From NCBI GenBank assembly GCA_016715115.1, contig JADKBM010000011.1, positions 496,001 through 560,000 of the forward strand: DNA of 64,000 nucleotides. The letters are read 5' to 3'. Below the pieces are notes generated by a model that saw nothing but the letters and a program-made list of their open reading frames with translations, was not told the DNA's origin and ran no database searches. Within the stretch, counting starts at the first letter, position 1, and each line of letters starts with the position of its first letter. Made by a program: the position numbers and the translations under genes. Below are positions 54,101 through 63,500 of this stretch, in pieces. The stretch is from Acidobacteriota bacterium. GTDB lineage: Bacteria; Acidobacteriota; Blastocatellia; Pyrinomonadales; Pyrinomonadaceae.

Positions 54101-55039
54101 CTACGATCGAAGAACTATAATTCGATCCGGCGGCAATCCGACCATACATTCTTCGCCAATGCTAAGGCCGACGAGGCGCAGGACGCGGGCTTCGAGCTTG
54201 AGGCCTTCCGCGTCGAGCGTGACGAGCGTCGTCGCGCCGCGGTAGTTGACCGCAGTGACCGTCGCGCGGAGAAGGTTGTCTTCCGGAAACGACGCGCCAA
54301 ACGAAATGGATACGTGTTCCGGACGGATCGCGAGCGAGACGTTCTGATTGATCGCTCCGAGCAGGCGCTTTTCCGTCTTCTGGGCAAACAGCCGGTGACC
54401 GCCTTCGATCGTATGAAACTCGGGAATGTCCGAGTTTGATTTGGTGACCCGGCGCGCTTCGATAAGATTGATGAGGCCGAGGGCCCGCGCCGCCGCAACC
54501 GAATCCGGATGTTCGTAGAGTTCGCGCGGCGTGCCGGTTTGAACTACTTCTTTGTCAAAAAGAAGCGCCGCACGGTCGCACGCCTCAAAGACAATTTCCG
54601 GATCGCGTGTTGCGAGAACCACCGTCAGTCCGCGTCCCCTTGTCGCGGCACGGAGATGCTCGACGCATTCCCGTCTGACCGGGCCGTCGAGACCTTCGAA
54701 CGGTTCGTCGAGAACCAGGATGCCGGCCCCGCTTTCGACAAACGCACTGAAGCGCCTTGCGCGTTCGGCGTGCTCGACGGCTTTCGGCGTTCGGCCGAAG
54801 ACCGAACCGAGGATCGAGGGCTTCGGCATCTCAAAGATCGAAACTCCGTTCTGCGTCCCCGAGACGGTGCCTCCGTTCGACGATTCGCTGCCGCCGATGA
54901 TCTGAAGAAGCACCGACTTTCCGGCGCCGTTCGCACCGAAAAGGCCGAAGATCTCGCCGTCCGAGGCTTCGAACGCGACGTCCCGGAGGACCCAGTTGTT
55001 ATCGAATCGTTTGGATATTTTCTCGATCTTGAGAGGCAT
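54101..55039 (-). CDS. Atypical ABC-type ATPase, MalK-like, lacking signature motif
   Basis: A 312-residue protein laid out like MalK/UgpC subunits: nucleotide domain, then a C-terminal TOBE/regulatory domain (SLAIRPEHVSI, VTAVNYRGATTLVTL). Walker A GANGAGKS (35-42) and Walker B ILVLDEP (107-113) are intact. The stretch between them is only about 65 residues, roughly 45 shorter than normal. In that gap no LSGGQ signature and no Q-loop Gln are visible, and the switch His is replaced by Arg (ATRDPE, Arg145). Such a protein is unlikely to hydrolyse ATP as a normal dimer. It could be a decaying gene or a subunit with a different job. No permease is nearby. Confidence 0.8.
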   Translation of the reverse strand: MPLKIEKISKRFDNNWVLRDVAFEASDGEIFGLFGANGAGKSVLLQIIGGSESSNGGTVSGTQNGVSIFEMPKPSILGSVFGRTPKAVEHAERARRFSAFVESGAGILVLDEPFEGLDGPVRRECVEHLRAATRGRGLTVVLATRDPEIVFEACDRAALLFDKEVVQTGTPRELYEHPDSVAAARALGLINLIEARRVTKSNSDIPEFHTIEGGHRLFAQKTEKRLLGAINQNVSLAIRPEHVSISFGASFPEDNLLRATVTAVNYRGATTLVTLDAEGLKLEARVLRLVGLSIGEECMVGLPPDRIIVLRS

Positions 55040-55130
55040 AAGAAATGAAACTTTATGCTAGATGCAGCGTGCAAAGGTAGAGTATGCTTTTATCATCAAA
55101 AAAATCAAGTAAGTTCGAATTCTCAGATCG

Positions 55131-55433
55131 ATGACTGAAAACAAGAAAAGCATCAAGAGAAAGGCCGCCGAGGCCGGCGGTTGGATGGCGGCGAGACGTG
55201 CGGCGCGGGCGGTTCCTTATGTCGGAACAGTAGTCGCGCTCGGGCTCGTCGGCTACGACATCAAACGCAAGGGCGTCCTCAAAGGGTTGCTCAATTCCGG
55301 GCTCGACGCGATTCCGTTCGTCGGACTCGGAAAGAACGCGATCGAGTTTTTTACCGGCGACCTGATCCCCGACAAGAAAGAGGCCGACCTGCGCCTGCCG
55401 GAGTCGCCGGACGAAGAGAAAAAGGTGAAATGA
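55131..55433 (+). CDS. Small basic protein of unknown function
   Basis: A 100-residue protein starting at ATG 55131, with no strong Shine-Dalgarno. The sequence has a basic start (MTENKKSIKRKA), a hydrophobic stretch (VPYVGTVVALGLVGYDI), a Lys-rich hinge (KRKG), a second amphipathic stretch (LLNSGLDAIPFVGLGKNAIEFF) and an acidic-basic tail. The pattern of two short hydrophobic parts suggests a membrane-associated protein. I do not recognise the family. The following gene starts 4 bases after its stop, so the two are very probably co-transcribed. Confidence 0.72.
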   Translation: MTENKKSIKRKAAEAGGWMAARRAARAVPYVGTVVALGLVGYDIKRKGVLKGLLNSGLDAIPFVGLGKNAIEFFTGDLIPDKKEADLRLPESPDEEKKVK

Positions 55434-55437
55434 AGTT

Positions 55438-56163
55438 ATGAACTGCCTTCGAAAGTATCTGATCCCGCTTTGTCTTTTGATCGGTTTGCTGATCGCCGGT
55501 CCCGTGCTCGCGCAAACAAAAAAGAAACCGACGCGCAAGCCGACACCGGTTAAGCCCGTGGCGCAGCCGACGGTTATCACTCAGGACGAAGTTTACAAGA
55601 ATCAGAGCCAACAGATAATCGAAGGCACGACCAATCCGTCGGTCCAACCGACCGAAACGCCGACGACGCCGGAAACGACGGACGAGAAGCTCGACAAGAT
55701 CAGCAAGCGCCTGTCGGAACTCGGCCAGCGTATGAAAACGATGGAGTCGAACCGGCAGAACGATTATGACGAAAAGCAGAAGCGCCTGCTGATGAATCTC
55801 GATATCCTGACACGCGCGGAGCAACGCAGCGAAACGCTTCGGAAGCAGCTTTTCGATATGATCGAGAAACAGAATTCCGTTAAGACCCGCCTCGAACAGC
55901 TCGAATTCGATATGCGTCCCGAAATGATCGACCGGCAGGTCGCCTTCGCCGGCACGCTCCGGCCGGAAGAGCTGCGGGATATGCGCCGGAAGAACATCGA
56001 GGTCGAGCGAAGCAACCTGCAGGCACTGCTGACGGAGATACAGTCGACGCGTTCGAACCTCGAGGCCAACGTTCAAAAAGCCGACCAACTCGTCGAGCGC
56101 CTTCGCGCCAAACTCGAAAAAGAGATCGACGACGCGCTTAGCGATACCCCGAAGGAACCGTAA
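55438..56163 (+). CDS. Exported coiled-coil protein of unknown function
   Basis: A 241-residue protein with a signal peptide (IPLCLLIGLLIAGPVLAQ). A Lys/Pro/Thr-rich linker (KKKPTRKPTPVKPVAQPT) leads into a long coiled coil from about residue 80 to 235 (DKISKRLSELGQRMKTME, DILTRAEQRSETLRKQL, VQKADQLVERLRAKLEKE). A short middle block (FDMRPEMIDRQVAFAGTLRPEELRDMRR) breaks it and may form a turn, giving an antiparallel hairpin. It could be a periplasmic spacer or adaptor. No enzyme motif is visible. It is coupled to the small protein directly upstream. Confidence 0.75.
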   Translation: MNCLRKYLIPLCLLIGLLIAGPVLAQTKKKPTRKPTPVKPVAQPTVITQDEVYKNQSQQIIEGTTNPSVQPTETPTTPETTDEKLDKISKRLSELGQRMKTMESNRQNDYDEKQKRLLMNLDILTRAEQRSETLRKQLFDMIEKQNSVKTRLEQLEFDMRPEMIDRQVAFAGTLRPEELRDMRRKNIEVERSNLQALLTEIQSTRSNLEANVQKADQLVERLRAKLEKEIDDALSDTPKEP

Positions 56164-56920
56164 GGGATTCTCGATTTGCGATTTTCGATTTGCGAATTTT
56201 CGACCTTTTCATTGGCCGATGAAGCCTCACAGCCCACATCTCGAAGCTCATAGCTCGCGGCTCGAATTCCACCCCTCGTGGTTGTCCTGACGCAGGCGGT
56301 ACTGATTCGCCGAAGACCCCTGATTACGCGTGCGATCGCAAATCGCAAATCAAAAATCGCAAGTCTCCTTGTTTTGCCCTGACGCAGCCGCTACTGACTC
56401 GCCGACGATCACGAATCGCAAGTGCAATCGCAGATTCGGGAGCTTTGAAAAGCCCCAAGGGATCTTTGTATTCGGGGCCGGGACGCGTCGTGCGGCGGCG
56501 GCAACGCGCCAACCCGACGATCAACGAGTCAGTACCGCCTGCGTCGGCGGGCGGGCAACCGCGGCAGCACGATAGCTAAACCCCAACTCGGGCGCTCGGA
56601 AAAACCGACATAAAGGAAGCAAATCGCGTTTTTCCAGAACACAGATTGGCGGGGTGGAGCGGATTCGTTTCGACCACTAAAGATAGAAAAAGTTCTCAAG
56701 AAACGCTGAGTTCGAAGTATCATCTTGCATCCGATCTATCTGTGTCCTGTCAGAATCGGCGCCGGGACCGCCGTTAAAAAGGTTTTTCAAAGCTCCCGAT
56801 TCCGGATTATGATTTCGGATTTCCCGAAAGTTTTAAAGAAAACTCCTATTTTATGCAAGAATCGGCAACGCCGCGCGTTCCTCTTAACGTCAAACGGGAT
56901 ATACCGTACACGGAGGATTT
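56164..56920. repeat. Repeat-rich intergenic region with dispersed repeat, copy 3
   Basis: No gene is supported in 757 bases. 56164-56200 and about 56333-56365 are CGATTTGCGATTTTC/CAAATCGC words. About 56288-56311 and 56376-56403 carry degenerate REP-like cores, with a good one at 56528-56557. 56487-56805 is an inverted mosaic copy of the dispersed repeat: 56487-56668 matches 7373-7563 and about 56587-56805 matches 46165-46353. The last 100 bases, up to the GGAGG before the VIT/VWA gene, look non-repetitive and should contain its promoter. Confidence 0.85.
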
Positions 56921-59164
56921 ATGAAAATGAAGTATTTTGCGAGTCTGATCGTCGCGACGGCGGCGATTTTTGTGTTTTCGGGCGGCATCCGCGCGCAGGG
57001 CGTGGTCGTACCGATCATCTGCGAATTCCGTCCGTGCCGGCCGATACCGAGACCGATGCCCGTACCGCTGCCGAACGCGCTGCCGGTGAAATCGATCGAA
57101 CTCGACACGCGGATCGAAGGGCAGATCGCGACGACGCACCTCGTCCAGGTATTTCGAAACGACACGCCTTACACGCTCGAAGGAACGTACTTCTTTCCGA
57201 TACCCGAGTCCGCCTCGATAATCGAGTTCGCGATCTGGGAAAACGGCAAGAAACTCGTCGGCGAAGTTCGCTCACGCGAAGAAGCCAGGCGGATCTACGA
57301 CGAGATCGTGCGCCGGCAACGCGACCCCGGCCTTCTCGAGTATGCCGGCAAGGACCTTTTCCAGGCATCCATCTTTCCGATTCCGCCGAACTCCGACAAG
57401 AAGCTCGAATTGAAGTATTCGCAGGTTCTCAAGGCCGAATCGGGAACGGTCGCTTATCGTTATCCGCTCGGAACGGGCCGCAACCTATGGCGTCAGAGCC
57501 CGGACGAAGTCAGCCGCCGCAATATGCCGACACAGAAGTTCGGGACCGTTTCGGGGAAGATCGAGATCGTCGGCCGCGAGGCGCTGCGGAACATCTATTC
57601 ACCGTCGCATCAGGTGGACGTCAAACGCCGCGGCGAGACGTCGGCGACAGTATCTTTCGAAACGTCGAACAACGACAATGACTTCCAGCTTTTCTACGGG
57701 CTCTCGTCGAACGATTTCGGTCTTTCGCTTCTGACGTATCGCGAACCCGGCAAAGACGGATTTTTCCTGCTTCAGCTTTCGCCGAAGGACAACCTCTCGG
57801 AGCGCGAGCTGATCAACAAGGACATCATATTCGTACTCGACACTTCGGGTTCGATGGCCGATAACGCGGGAACGGGCGCAAAGGGCGGAACAAAGCTCGA
57901 AAAGGCGCGCAACGCTCTCAATTTCGGAATCCAGACCCTGCGCGAAGGCGACCGGTTCAACGTCATCAACTTTGCGGGCGAAGAACATCTTATGGAAAGC
58001 GGGTTGATCGCTGCCAACGCCGAAGGCAAGCGGCGCGGCGCCGAGTTCGTTAATCGGCTCACGCCGAACGGCGGGACGAACATCAACGACGCGCTGCGCG
58101 CCGCGATGCGTCAGTTCGACTCGTCGGATCGCCCGAAAATGCTTGTGTTTATGACCGACGGACTGCCGACGATCGGCGAGCAGAACGTCGATCAGATCAT
58201 TAAGAATGCGGCGGAGATCAAGGTCGACGGTTTGCGGCTTTTCAACTTCGGCGTCGGCTACGACGTCAACACGACTTTGCTCGACAAACTGGCAGCGCAA
58301 AACGGCGGGACCGCCGACTACGTCGAACCGAGCGAGGATCTTGAGGTCAAGGTCTCGAACTTTTTCGCCAAGGTGAGTTCGCCGGTCCTGACCGATCTGG
58401 AACTCGATTTCGGCGGAGTCCAGACCGACCTGATGTATCCCCGCAAGTTGACGGATATCTTCAAGGGAACGCAGCTGACGGTCATCGGGCGTTACCGAAA
58501 CGTCAATGATCTCAACAATATCGTGCTGAAACTGCGCGGCAAAGCGGGTCGGGAAACGCGTACGTTCGAATATCGGAACCTTGATTTTCCGGTCCGCGCC
58601 GACAAGAACGACTTCTTGCCGCGTCTCTGGGCGACACGTCGTGTCGGTTGGCTGATCGAGCAGATCCGAGCGAACGGCGACAACAAGGAATTGCGCGACG
58701 AGATCGTTGATCTCGGCACGCGTTTCGGGATCGTTACGCCGTACACGTCTTATTTGGCGACGGACGGCAGCGAGAATCAGACTCTGGTCAGACAACAGCA
58801 GGTGCCGACGCCGACCGCCAAGACCCGCATCGCGGACTCGTCCGGTCGCGGCGCGGTGCTTGCAAGCAAGGACGCGAAGGAGAAACAGGAAGCCGTCTCG
58901 GTGATCGACGATGAAGACAAGGTTAGTCGTGAATCGCGTCGGACGATGAAAAAGGTCAGCGTCAAGACGTTCTATCTCGAGAACGGCGTTTGGACCGACG
59001 GCGAGTTCAAGGAATCGGCTCGTCTCCCGGAGACGAAGCTCAGGTTTATGTCGGCCGAGTATTTCGATCTGCTCGCTTCAGACAAGGAGTTGGCGCAGTA
59101 TCTGTCACTGGGCGAAGAGGTCGTCGTTGTCTGGAAAGGCAGACTTTATCGGATCACGAAGTAG
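56921..59164 (+). CDS. Exported VIT and VWA domain protein
   Basis: A 747-residue protein. GGAGG lies 4 bases before ATG 56921 and 10 before the in-frame ATG 56927; the latter gives better spacing. A signal peptide (FASLIVATAAIFVFSGG) is followed by a VIT domain (about 50-190: TLEGTYFFPIPESASIIEF, REEARRIYDEIVRR), then a VWA domain (about 300-480) with the MIDAS motif DTSGSM and later TPNGGTNINDAL and FMTDGLPTIGE. The C-terminal third resembles inter-alpha-trypsin inhibitor heavy-chain tails. Such proteins bind divalent metal and protein ligands at the cell surface. The terminator at 59199 ends the unit. Confidence 0.92.
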   Translation: MKMKYFASLIVATAAIFVFSGGIRAQGVVVPIICEFRPCRPIPRPMPVPLPNALPVKSIELDTRIEGQIATTHLVQVFRNDTPYTLEGTYFFPIPESASIIEFAIWENGKKLVGEVRSREEARRIYDEIVRRQRDPGLLEYAGKDLFQASIFPIPPNSDKKLELKYSQVLKAESGTVAYRYPLGTGRNLWRQSPDEVSRRNMPTQKFGTVSGKIEIVGREALRNIYSPSHQVDVKRRGETSATVSFETSNNDNDFQLFYGLSSNDFGLSLLTYREPGKDGFFLLQLSPKDNLSERELINKDIIFVLDTSGSMADNAGTGAKGGTKLEKARNALNFGIQTLREGDRFNVINFAGEEHLMESGLIAANAEGKRRGAEFVNRLTPNGGTNINDALRAAMRQFDSSDRPKMLVFMTDGLPTIGEQNVDQIIKNAAEIKVDGLRLFNFGVGYDVNTTLLDKLAAQNGGTADYVEPSEDLEVKVSNFFAKVSSPVLTDLELDFGGVQTDLMYPRKLTDIFKGTQLTVIGRYRNVNDLNNIVLKLRGKAGRETRTFEYRNLDFPVRADKNDFLPRLWATRRVGWLIEQIRANGDNKELRDEIVDLGTRFGIVTPYTSYLATDGSENQTLVRQQQVPTPTAKTRIADSSGRGAVLASKDAKEKQEAVSVIDDEDKVSRESRRTMKKVSVKTFYLENGVWTDGEFKESARLPETKLRFMSAEYFDLLASDKELAQYLSLGEEVVVVWKGRLYRITK

Positions 59165-59198
59165 ATCGCGACGAACCCCTCGGCGGGTTTGGCCATCT

Positions 59199-59253
59199 GA
59201 AAGGTGAAATTTGTTCGAATCGTGTTTATGATTGAATTTCACCTTTCTTTTTT
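59199..59253 (+). terminator. Intrinsic terminator after the VIT/VWA gene
   Basis: GAAAGGTGAAATT (59199-59211) and AATTTCACCTTTC (59235-59247) are exact complements, followed by six T. The stem of 13 bp with a 23-base loop lies between the VIT/VWA gene and the Ycf48-like gene. Confidence 0.85.
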
Positions 59254-59271
59254 GTACTTGTATTCGATGTT

Positions 59272-60228
59272 ATGAGAATTGCCATCATTTTGACGCTATT
59301 GCTGGCCGCGCAGGTTTCGTTTGCGCAAACGAACTGGAAGGTCAACCGTTCGAACGGCGGACCGGATCTGGTGACGGTCCATTTCACATCATCCGATAAG
59401 GGCTGGATCGCCGGCGACGACGGCTATCTTGCGGTCACCCTAGACGGTGGCCGGAATTGGACAAAGAAGGAAATCGGCTCGTCGGCAACGATCAACGAGG
59501 TGTACTTCCGCAATGATGACAACGGATATCTCGTTGCCGGCCGGCAAATGTTCATCACGCGCGACGGCGGCAGTTCCTGGCAGGGAACCCAGATCGGAAA
59601 AGCGACCGAGTTTCGCGGGCTGACTCCGGAGTTTCTGAGCATCAAGTTCGCCGACAAGAAGCGCGGGATCGTCGTCGGTTCACTCTTGAACAAACAGGAG
59701 CGTGTCGTCGATTCGCTCGTTATGCGGACCGAGAACGGCGGGGAATCGTGGCAGCGGATCATCGTTCCGTCCAAGAAAGAACTGTTCCATCTTGATTTTG
59801 TCGGCAGTTCGCGTTGCTGGATCGTTGGCGACGACGGATTGATCCTCAGTTCCGACAACGGCGGAGCGAGTTTTTCGGTTCAGCGTTCGGGAACGCTCGG
59901 GGATCTTTACAATGTGGATTTCCGGGACGAGAACGAAGGCTACATCGTTGGCTCTAAAGGAACGATCCTGCGTACCGAAACCGGCGGCGCGAACTGGGAA
60001 AGCGTCAAGACGGCGTTTCCAATGACGCTGATGCGGGTCGATTTCGCCGATGACAAGAACGGCGTGGTCGTCGGCTACGACGGCACGATCCTTCGTTCGA
60101 GCGACAAGGGACGCAATTGGTCGAAGATTCAGAGCCGCACCGGCGAGCATCTCTACGGTCTGTTTTTTGTAAAGAAATACGGATGGGCCGTTGGCGCGAA
60201 AGGAACGGTCATTCAATACGAAAGATAG
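59272..60228 (+). CDS. Exported Ycf48-like beta-propeller protein
   Basis: A 318-residue protein with a signal peptide (IAIILTLLLAAQVSFAQ). It is made of about six repeats of the BNR/Ycf48 type, each with a GWIAGDDG, GYLVAGR or GYIVGSKG turn followed by a strand such as TLDGGRNWTKKEIG, ILRTETGGANWESVK or ILRSSDKGRNWSKIQ. Plant and cyanobacterial Ycf48/Hcf136 help assemble photosystem II, but in heterotrophs such propellers are common exported proteins of unknown function. Nothing in the window suggests photosynthesis. Confidence 0.87.
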   Translation: MRIAIILTLLLAAQVSFAQTNWKVNRSNGGPDLVTVHFTSSDKGWIAGDDGYLAVTLDGGRNWTKKEIGSSATINEVYFRNDDNGYLVAGRQMFITRDGGSSWQGTQIGKATEFRGLTPEFLSIKFADKKRGIVVGSLLNKQERVVDSLVMRTENGGESWQRIIVPSKKELFHLDFVGSSRCWIVGDDGLILSSDNGGASFSVQRSGTLGDLYNVDFRDENEGYIVGSKGTILRTETGGANWESVKTAFPMTLMRVDFADDKNGVVVGYDGTILRSSDKGRNWSKIQSRTGEHLYGLFFVKKYGWAVGAKGTVIQYER

Positions 60229-60518
60229 TCCTCGAAGTTGAAAGCCGGCCTGGTTTCGGCCACGGCCACAAGGCTGCTCAATGCGCTTGGATCGCGCACA
60301 TCGGAATTCCTCGATCGCCCGGGCCCTTCTCAATCGTCGCGGCCGTTCTGACACCCGAAAACTCGCCAAATTTCACAAACACCCAAAAGTTCGGAAACTT
60401 GCCGAATCGAGTTAACACTTGCGTAACGTTTTGTGTTATCGTACGGCATCTTTTTTTTTCAATCGCCGAGTTTTCATCAGGCATATTTATCGCAAATTAG
60501 ACTTTTTCTGGAGGAAAA
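60229..60518. promoter_or_regulatory. Promoter region of the TonB-dependent receptor
   Basis: 290 bases without a supported gene. A run GTTAACACTTGCGTAACG... GTGTTATC (about 60412-60440) holds an AACAC/GTGTT inverted repeat with a gap of about 14 bases, which could be an operator or part of the promoter. A run of nine T lies at about 60451-60459. GGAGG precedes the receptor ATG by 5 bases (60510-60514). Confidence 0.45.
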
Positions 60519-63500
60519 ATGGGCAAAAAGCTGTTTTTGATGGCACTTTCGCTTTCGATCTTGTCGTTTGGCGCGAACGTTTTCGGACAGGGGACAACTT
60601 CGCGCGTCACCGGAACGGTCGAAGACAATTCCGGTGGGGCGGTCGCCGGCGCGACCGTGACGCTCACGAATCAGGGCACAAACAGTTCCCTGACGACGCA
60701 AACCAGCGGCAGCGGAGTTTACGTTTTCGACCTTGTTCAGCCCGGTGACTACAGGGTCACGGTTGAAAAAGCCGGCTTCAAGAAGTTCGTTTCGTCGAAC
60801 AACCAGGTTCTCGTCAATCAACCCGCGACGATCAACGTCAAGCTCGAGATCGGCGACGTTTCGGCAACCGTCAACGTCGAAGGTTCGGCCGAACTCGTGC
60901 AAACGAGCACGTCGGGCAACGTCGGCGGAACGGTCGACCAAAGGTCGCTCGAGAGTCTTCCGATCGTCGGTCTTCGCGGCCGCAATCCGCTCGATCTCTT
61001 GAATTTCCAGCCCGGCTTCGTGGTCGGCGCGAACACCGGCGGCGGTAACCACGTTCACGGTTCGCGCGACCGTTCGTTCAACTTCACGCTCGACGGAATC
61101 GACATCAACGAGTCGAGCGCAGGCGGTTCGAACTTCACGCCACTGCGCCCGAATCCGGATTCGGTGCAGGAATTCCAGTTCGTCTCCAGCAATTTTACGG
61201 CCGAACTCGGACGTTCGACCGGCGCTCAGGTGACGTTCGTGACGCGCAGCGGGACGAACCGTTTCAAGGGAAGCGCGTTCGAGTACTATCAAACGCCGGA
61301 TCTCAACGCCAATGAGTATGAGAACAACCTGAACGGACTCAAACGGGGGCAGTTCGTCCAGCACATTTTCGGCGGCAGTTTCGGCGGTCCGATCATCAAG
61401 GACAAGATGTTCTTTTTTGCAAACATTCAATTTCTCCGAGCCTCGGAATCACGTCTCGTAACCCGCACGGTCCTAACGCCGTCAGCGCGGCAAGGGCTTT
61501 TCCGTTACGTGCTCGGCGGACAGAACGCCGCGGCCGGTACGACCACGCCCTCGGTCGATTCGAACGGCAATGTCGTTCGCCCGATCTGTGCCGCGGTTCC
61601 GGTGACTCCGTGCATCCAGACATACAACATCAACGCGAATCAGGCGACGAACGGCAATCCGACGACGGTCGGGCTCGATACGACCCTGATGGCTTTTATG
61701 AATGCGATGCCGCAGGCGAACAACTATTTCGTCGGTGACGGCCTGAACACCGCGGGCTTCAACTTCGCCGCGCCGCAAACCGAAAAACAGTACGATCTCT
61801 CGTTCAAGATCGACTACAAGTTCTCGGAAAGCAACGTTCTTTACGGTCGTTATTCGCAAGGCCAGCAAGACACGGTATGCGACAGCGTCAATGGCGGGCT
61901 TCAGGCATTCCCGGATACGCCGTGCAAGGTCACGACGGCGCGCAATCCGAAGGGCCTCGCCATCAACTGGCGCTGGTCGCCGAGAGCGAATCTGACCAAC
62001 GAATTCGTCTTCGGAATCAACCGGTTTGCATTCAGCTTCGCCAACCCGACGCCGAATGACAACTATCCGTTCATTTTCAACATCGTTACCGACCCGTTCG
62101 ATAATTTCACCTACAACGCGCGCAAACTCCGCACGTACCAGTTCGTGGACAATCTGACGTGGGTCAAGGGCAACCACACTTTCAAGGGTGGTCTCAATTT
62201 CCGTTTCGGCCGCCAGATAGACGATCGTTCATCGGTTTCGGGCGCCGACATTACACCGCGTGTGTTCTTCGGCACCGCGAACAACTGGGGAACGTCTTTC
62301 ATTACTCAGTTTGCGATTCCGGCGGCGAGTTCGACCGGAATCAACGCCAACGACCGTTCGAGATTGCTGAGCTTGATCAACGACCAACTCGGCCGGCTCG
62401 GCAACGTTTCGCAAGCGTTTGTCGCTGATCCGAGCAACCCGAGCCAGTTCGCAGCGGCCGGGTCGCGTTGGGGATTCACGCATTATTATCCGGAATACGA
62501 TTTCTATTTCCAGGATTCGTGGAAGGCGATGACGAACCTCACACTCGACCTCGGAATGCGTTGGGAAGTCAAGCTGTCGCCGTCATCAGACGGACTACCG
62601 ACGCTCCGTCCCGATGGCCAGATCAGCTACGGTTCGACGCCGTCGAACACGCTTCGCTGGACCGAAGGGAAGTTGTTCAAGAACGATTTCGACAACTTCT
62701 CGCCGTCGATCGGCGCGGCCTGGGATCCGCTCAAGGATGGAAAGACTTCGATCCGCGCGAATGTACGCGTCGCCTACGACCGTCTCCCGTCGCAGGTTTT
62801 TGCGAACAGCATTTTCCAGAGCGCACCGGGCAATAATACCGGCGTCGTCAATACGGCCTTTTCTCAGGCCGGCGCGTTGCTCCGAAACGGATTGCCGTCG
62901 TTGACGCCGACATCGTCGCCTGACGTTCTTCGAACGCCGGTTGCGCTTTCGTCGAACAGCATCACGGTGCTTGACGCCGACTTCCAGTATCCCGAAGTTT
63001 ACTCGTGGTTCCTCGGGTTCCAACGCGAACTTCCGGGCGGCAATCTGCTTGAGGTCAACTATATCGGCAAACGCGGAGTCCATTTGTTCGGCGGCTACGA
63101 TGCCAATCAGGTGAATCTCGGTGCGACCGATCCGCGCTGTCCGGGACAAACGTTCCTGAGCGCATTTGTCGAAGCGCAGAATACGGCGACGACGACGAAC
63201 TGCCTGATGACGCTGCTTAACGGAACGAACGGTACGCCGAGCACGCTCGCTGCATTTCGTTCGACCTTCTCGTCGCAGTTGGCGAACAACTCGGTCGGCG
63301 CCGTCGCGCAAACGCTTGCCGGACGTACCGGAACGACATCGCTGACGGGCAACGGATTCAGCCCGTTCTTCCTGATGCGCTATCCGCAGTTTACCGGTGG
63401 TATGAACGTCCTCGACAGCAACGATAAGTCGATGTACAACGCGCTCGAGATCATCATCAAGCGCCGGATGAAGGCGGGGATCAGCTTCCAGTTCAGCTAT

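Noticed and set aside
57599..58795. Minus-strand 398-residue frame opposite the VIT/VWA gene
   Set aside because: Antisense shadow of a clearly coding frame.
59272..60228. Evidence for photosynthesis from the Ycf48-like protein
   Set aside because: Ycf48-type propellers are common in heterotrophs, and no photosynthesis gene is in the window.
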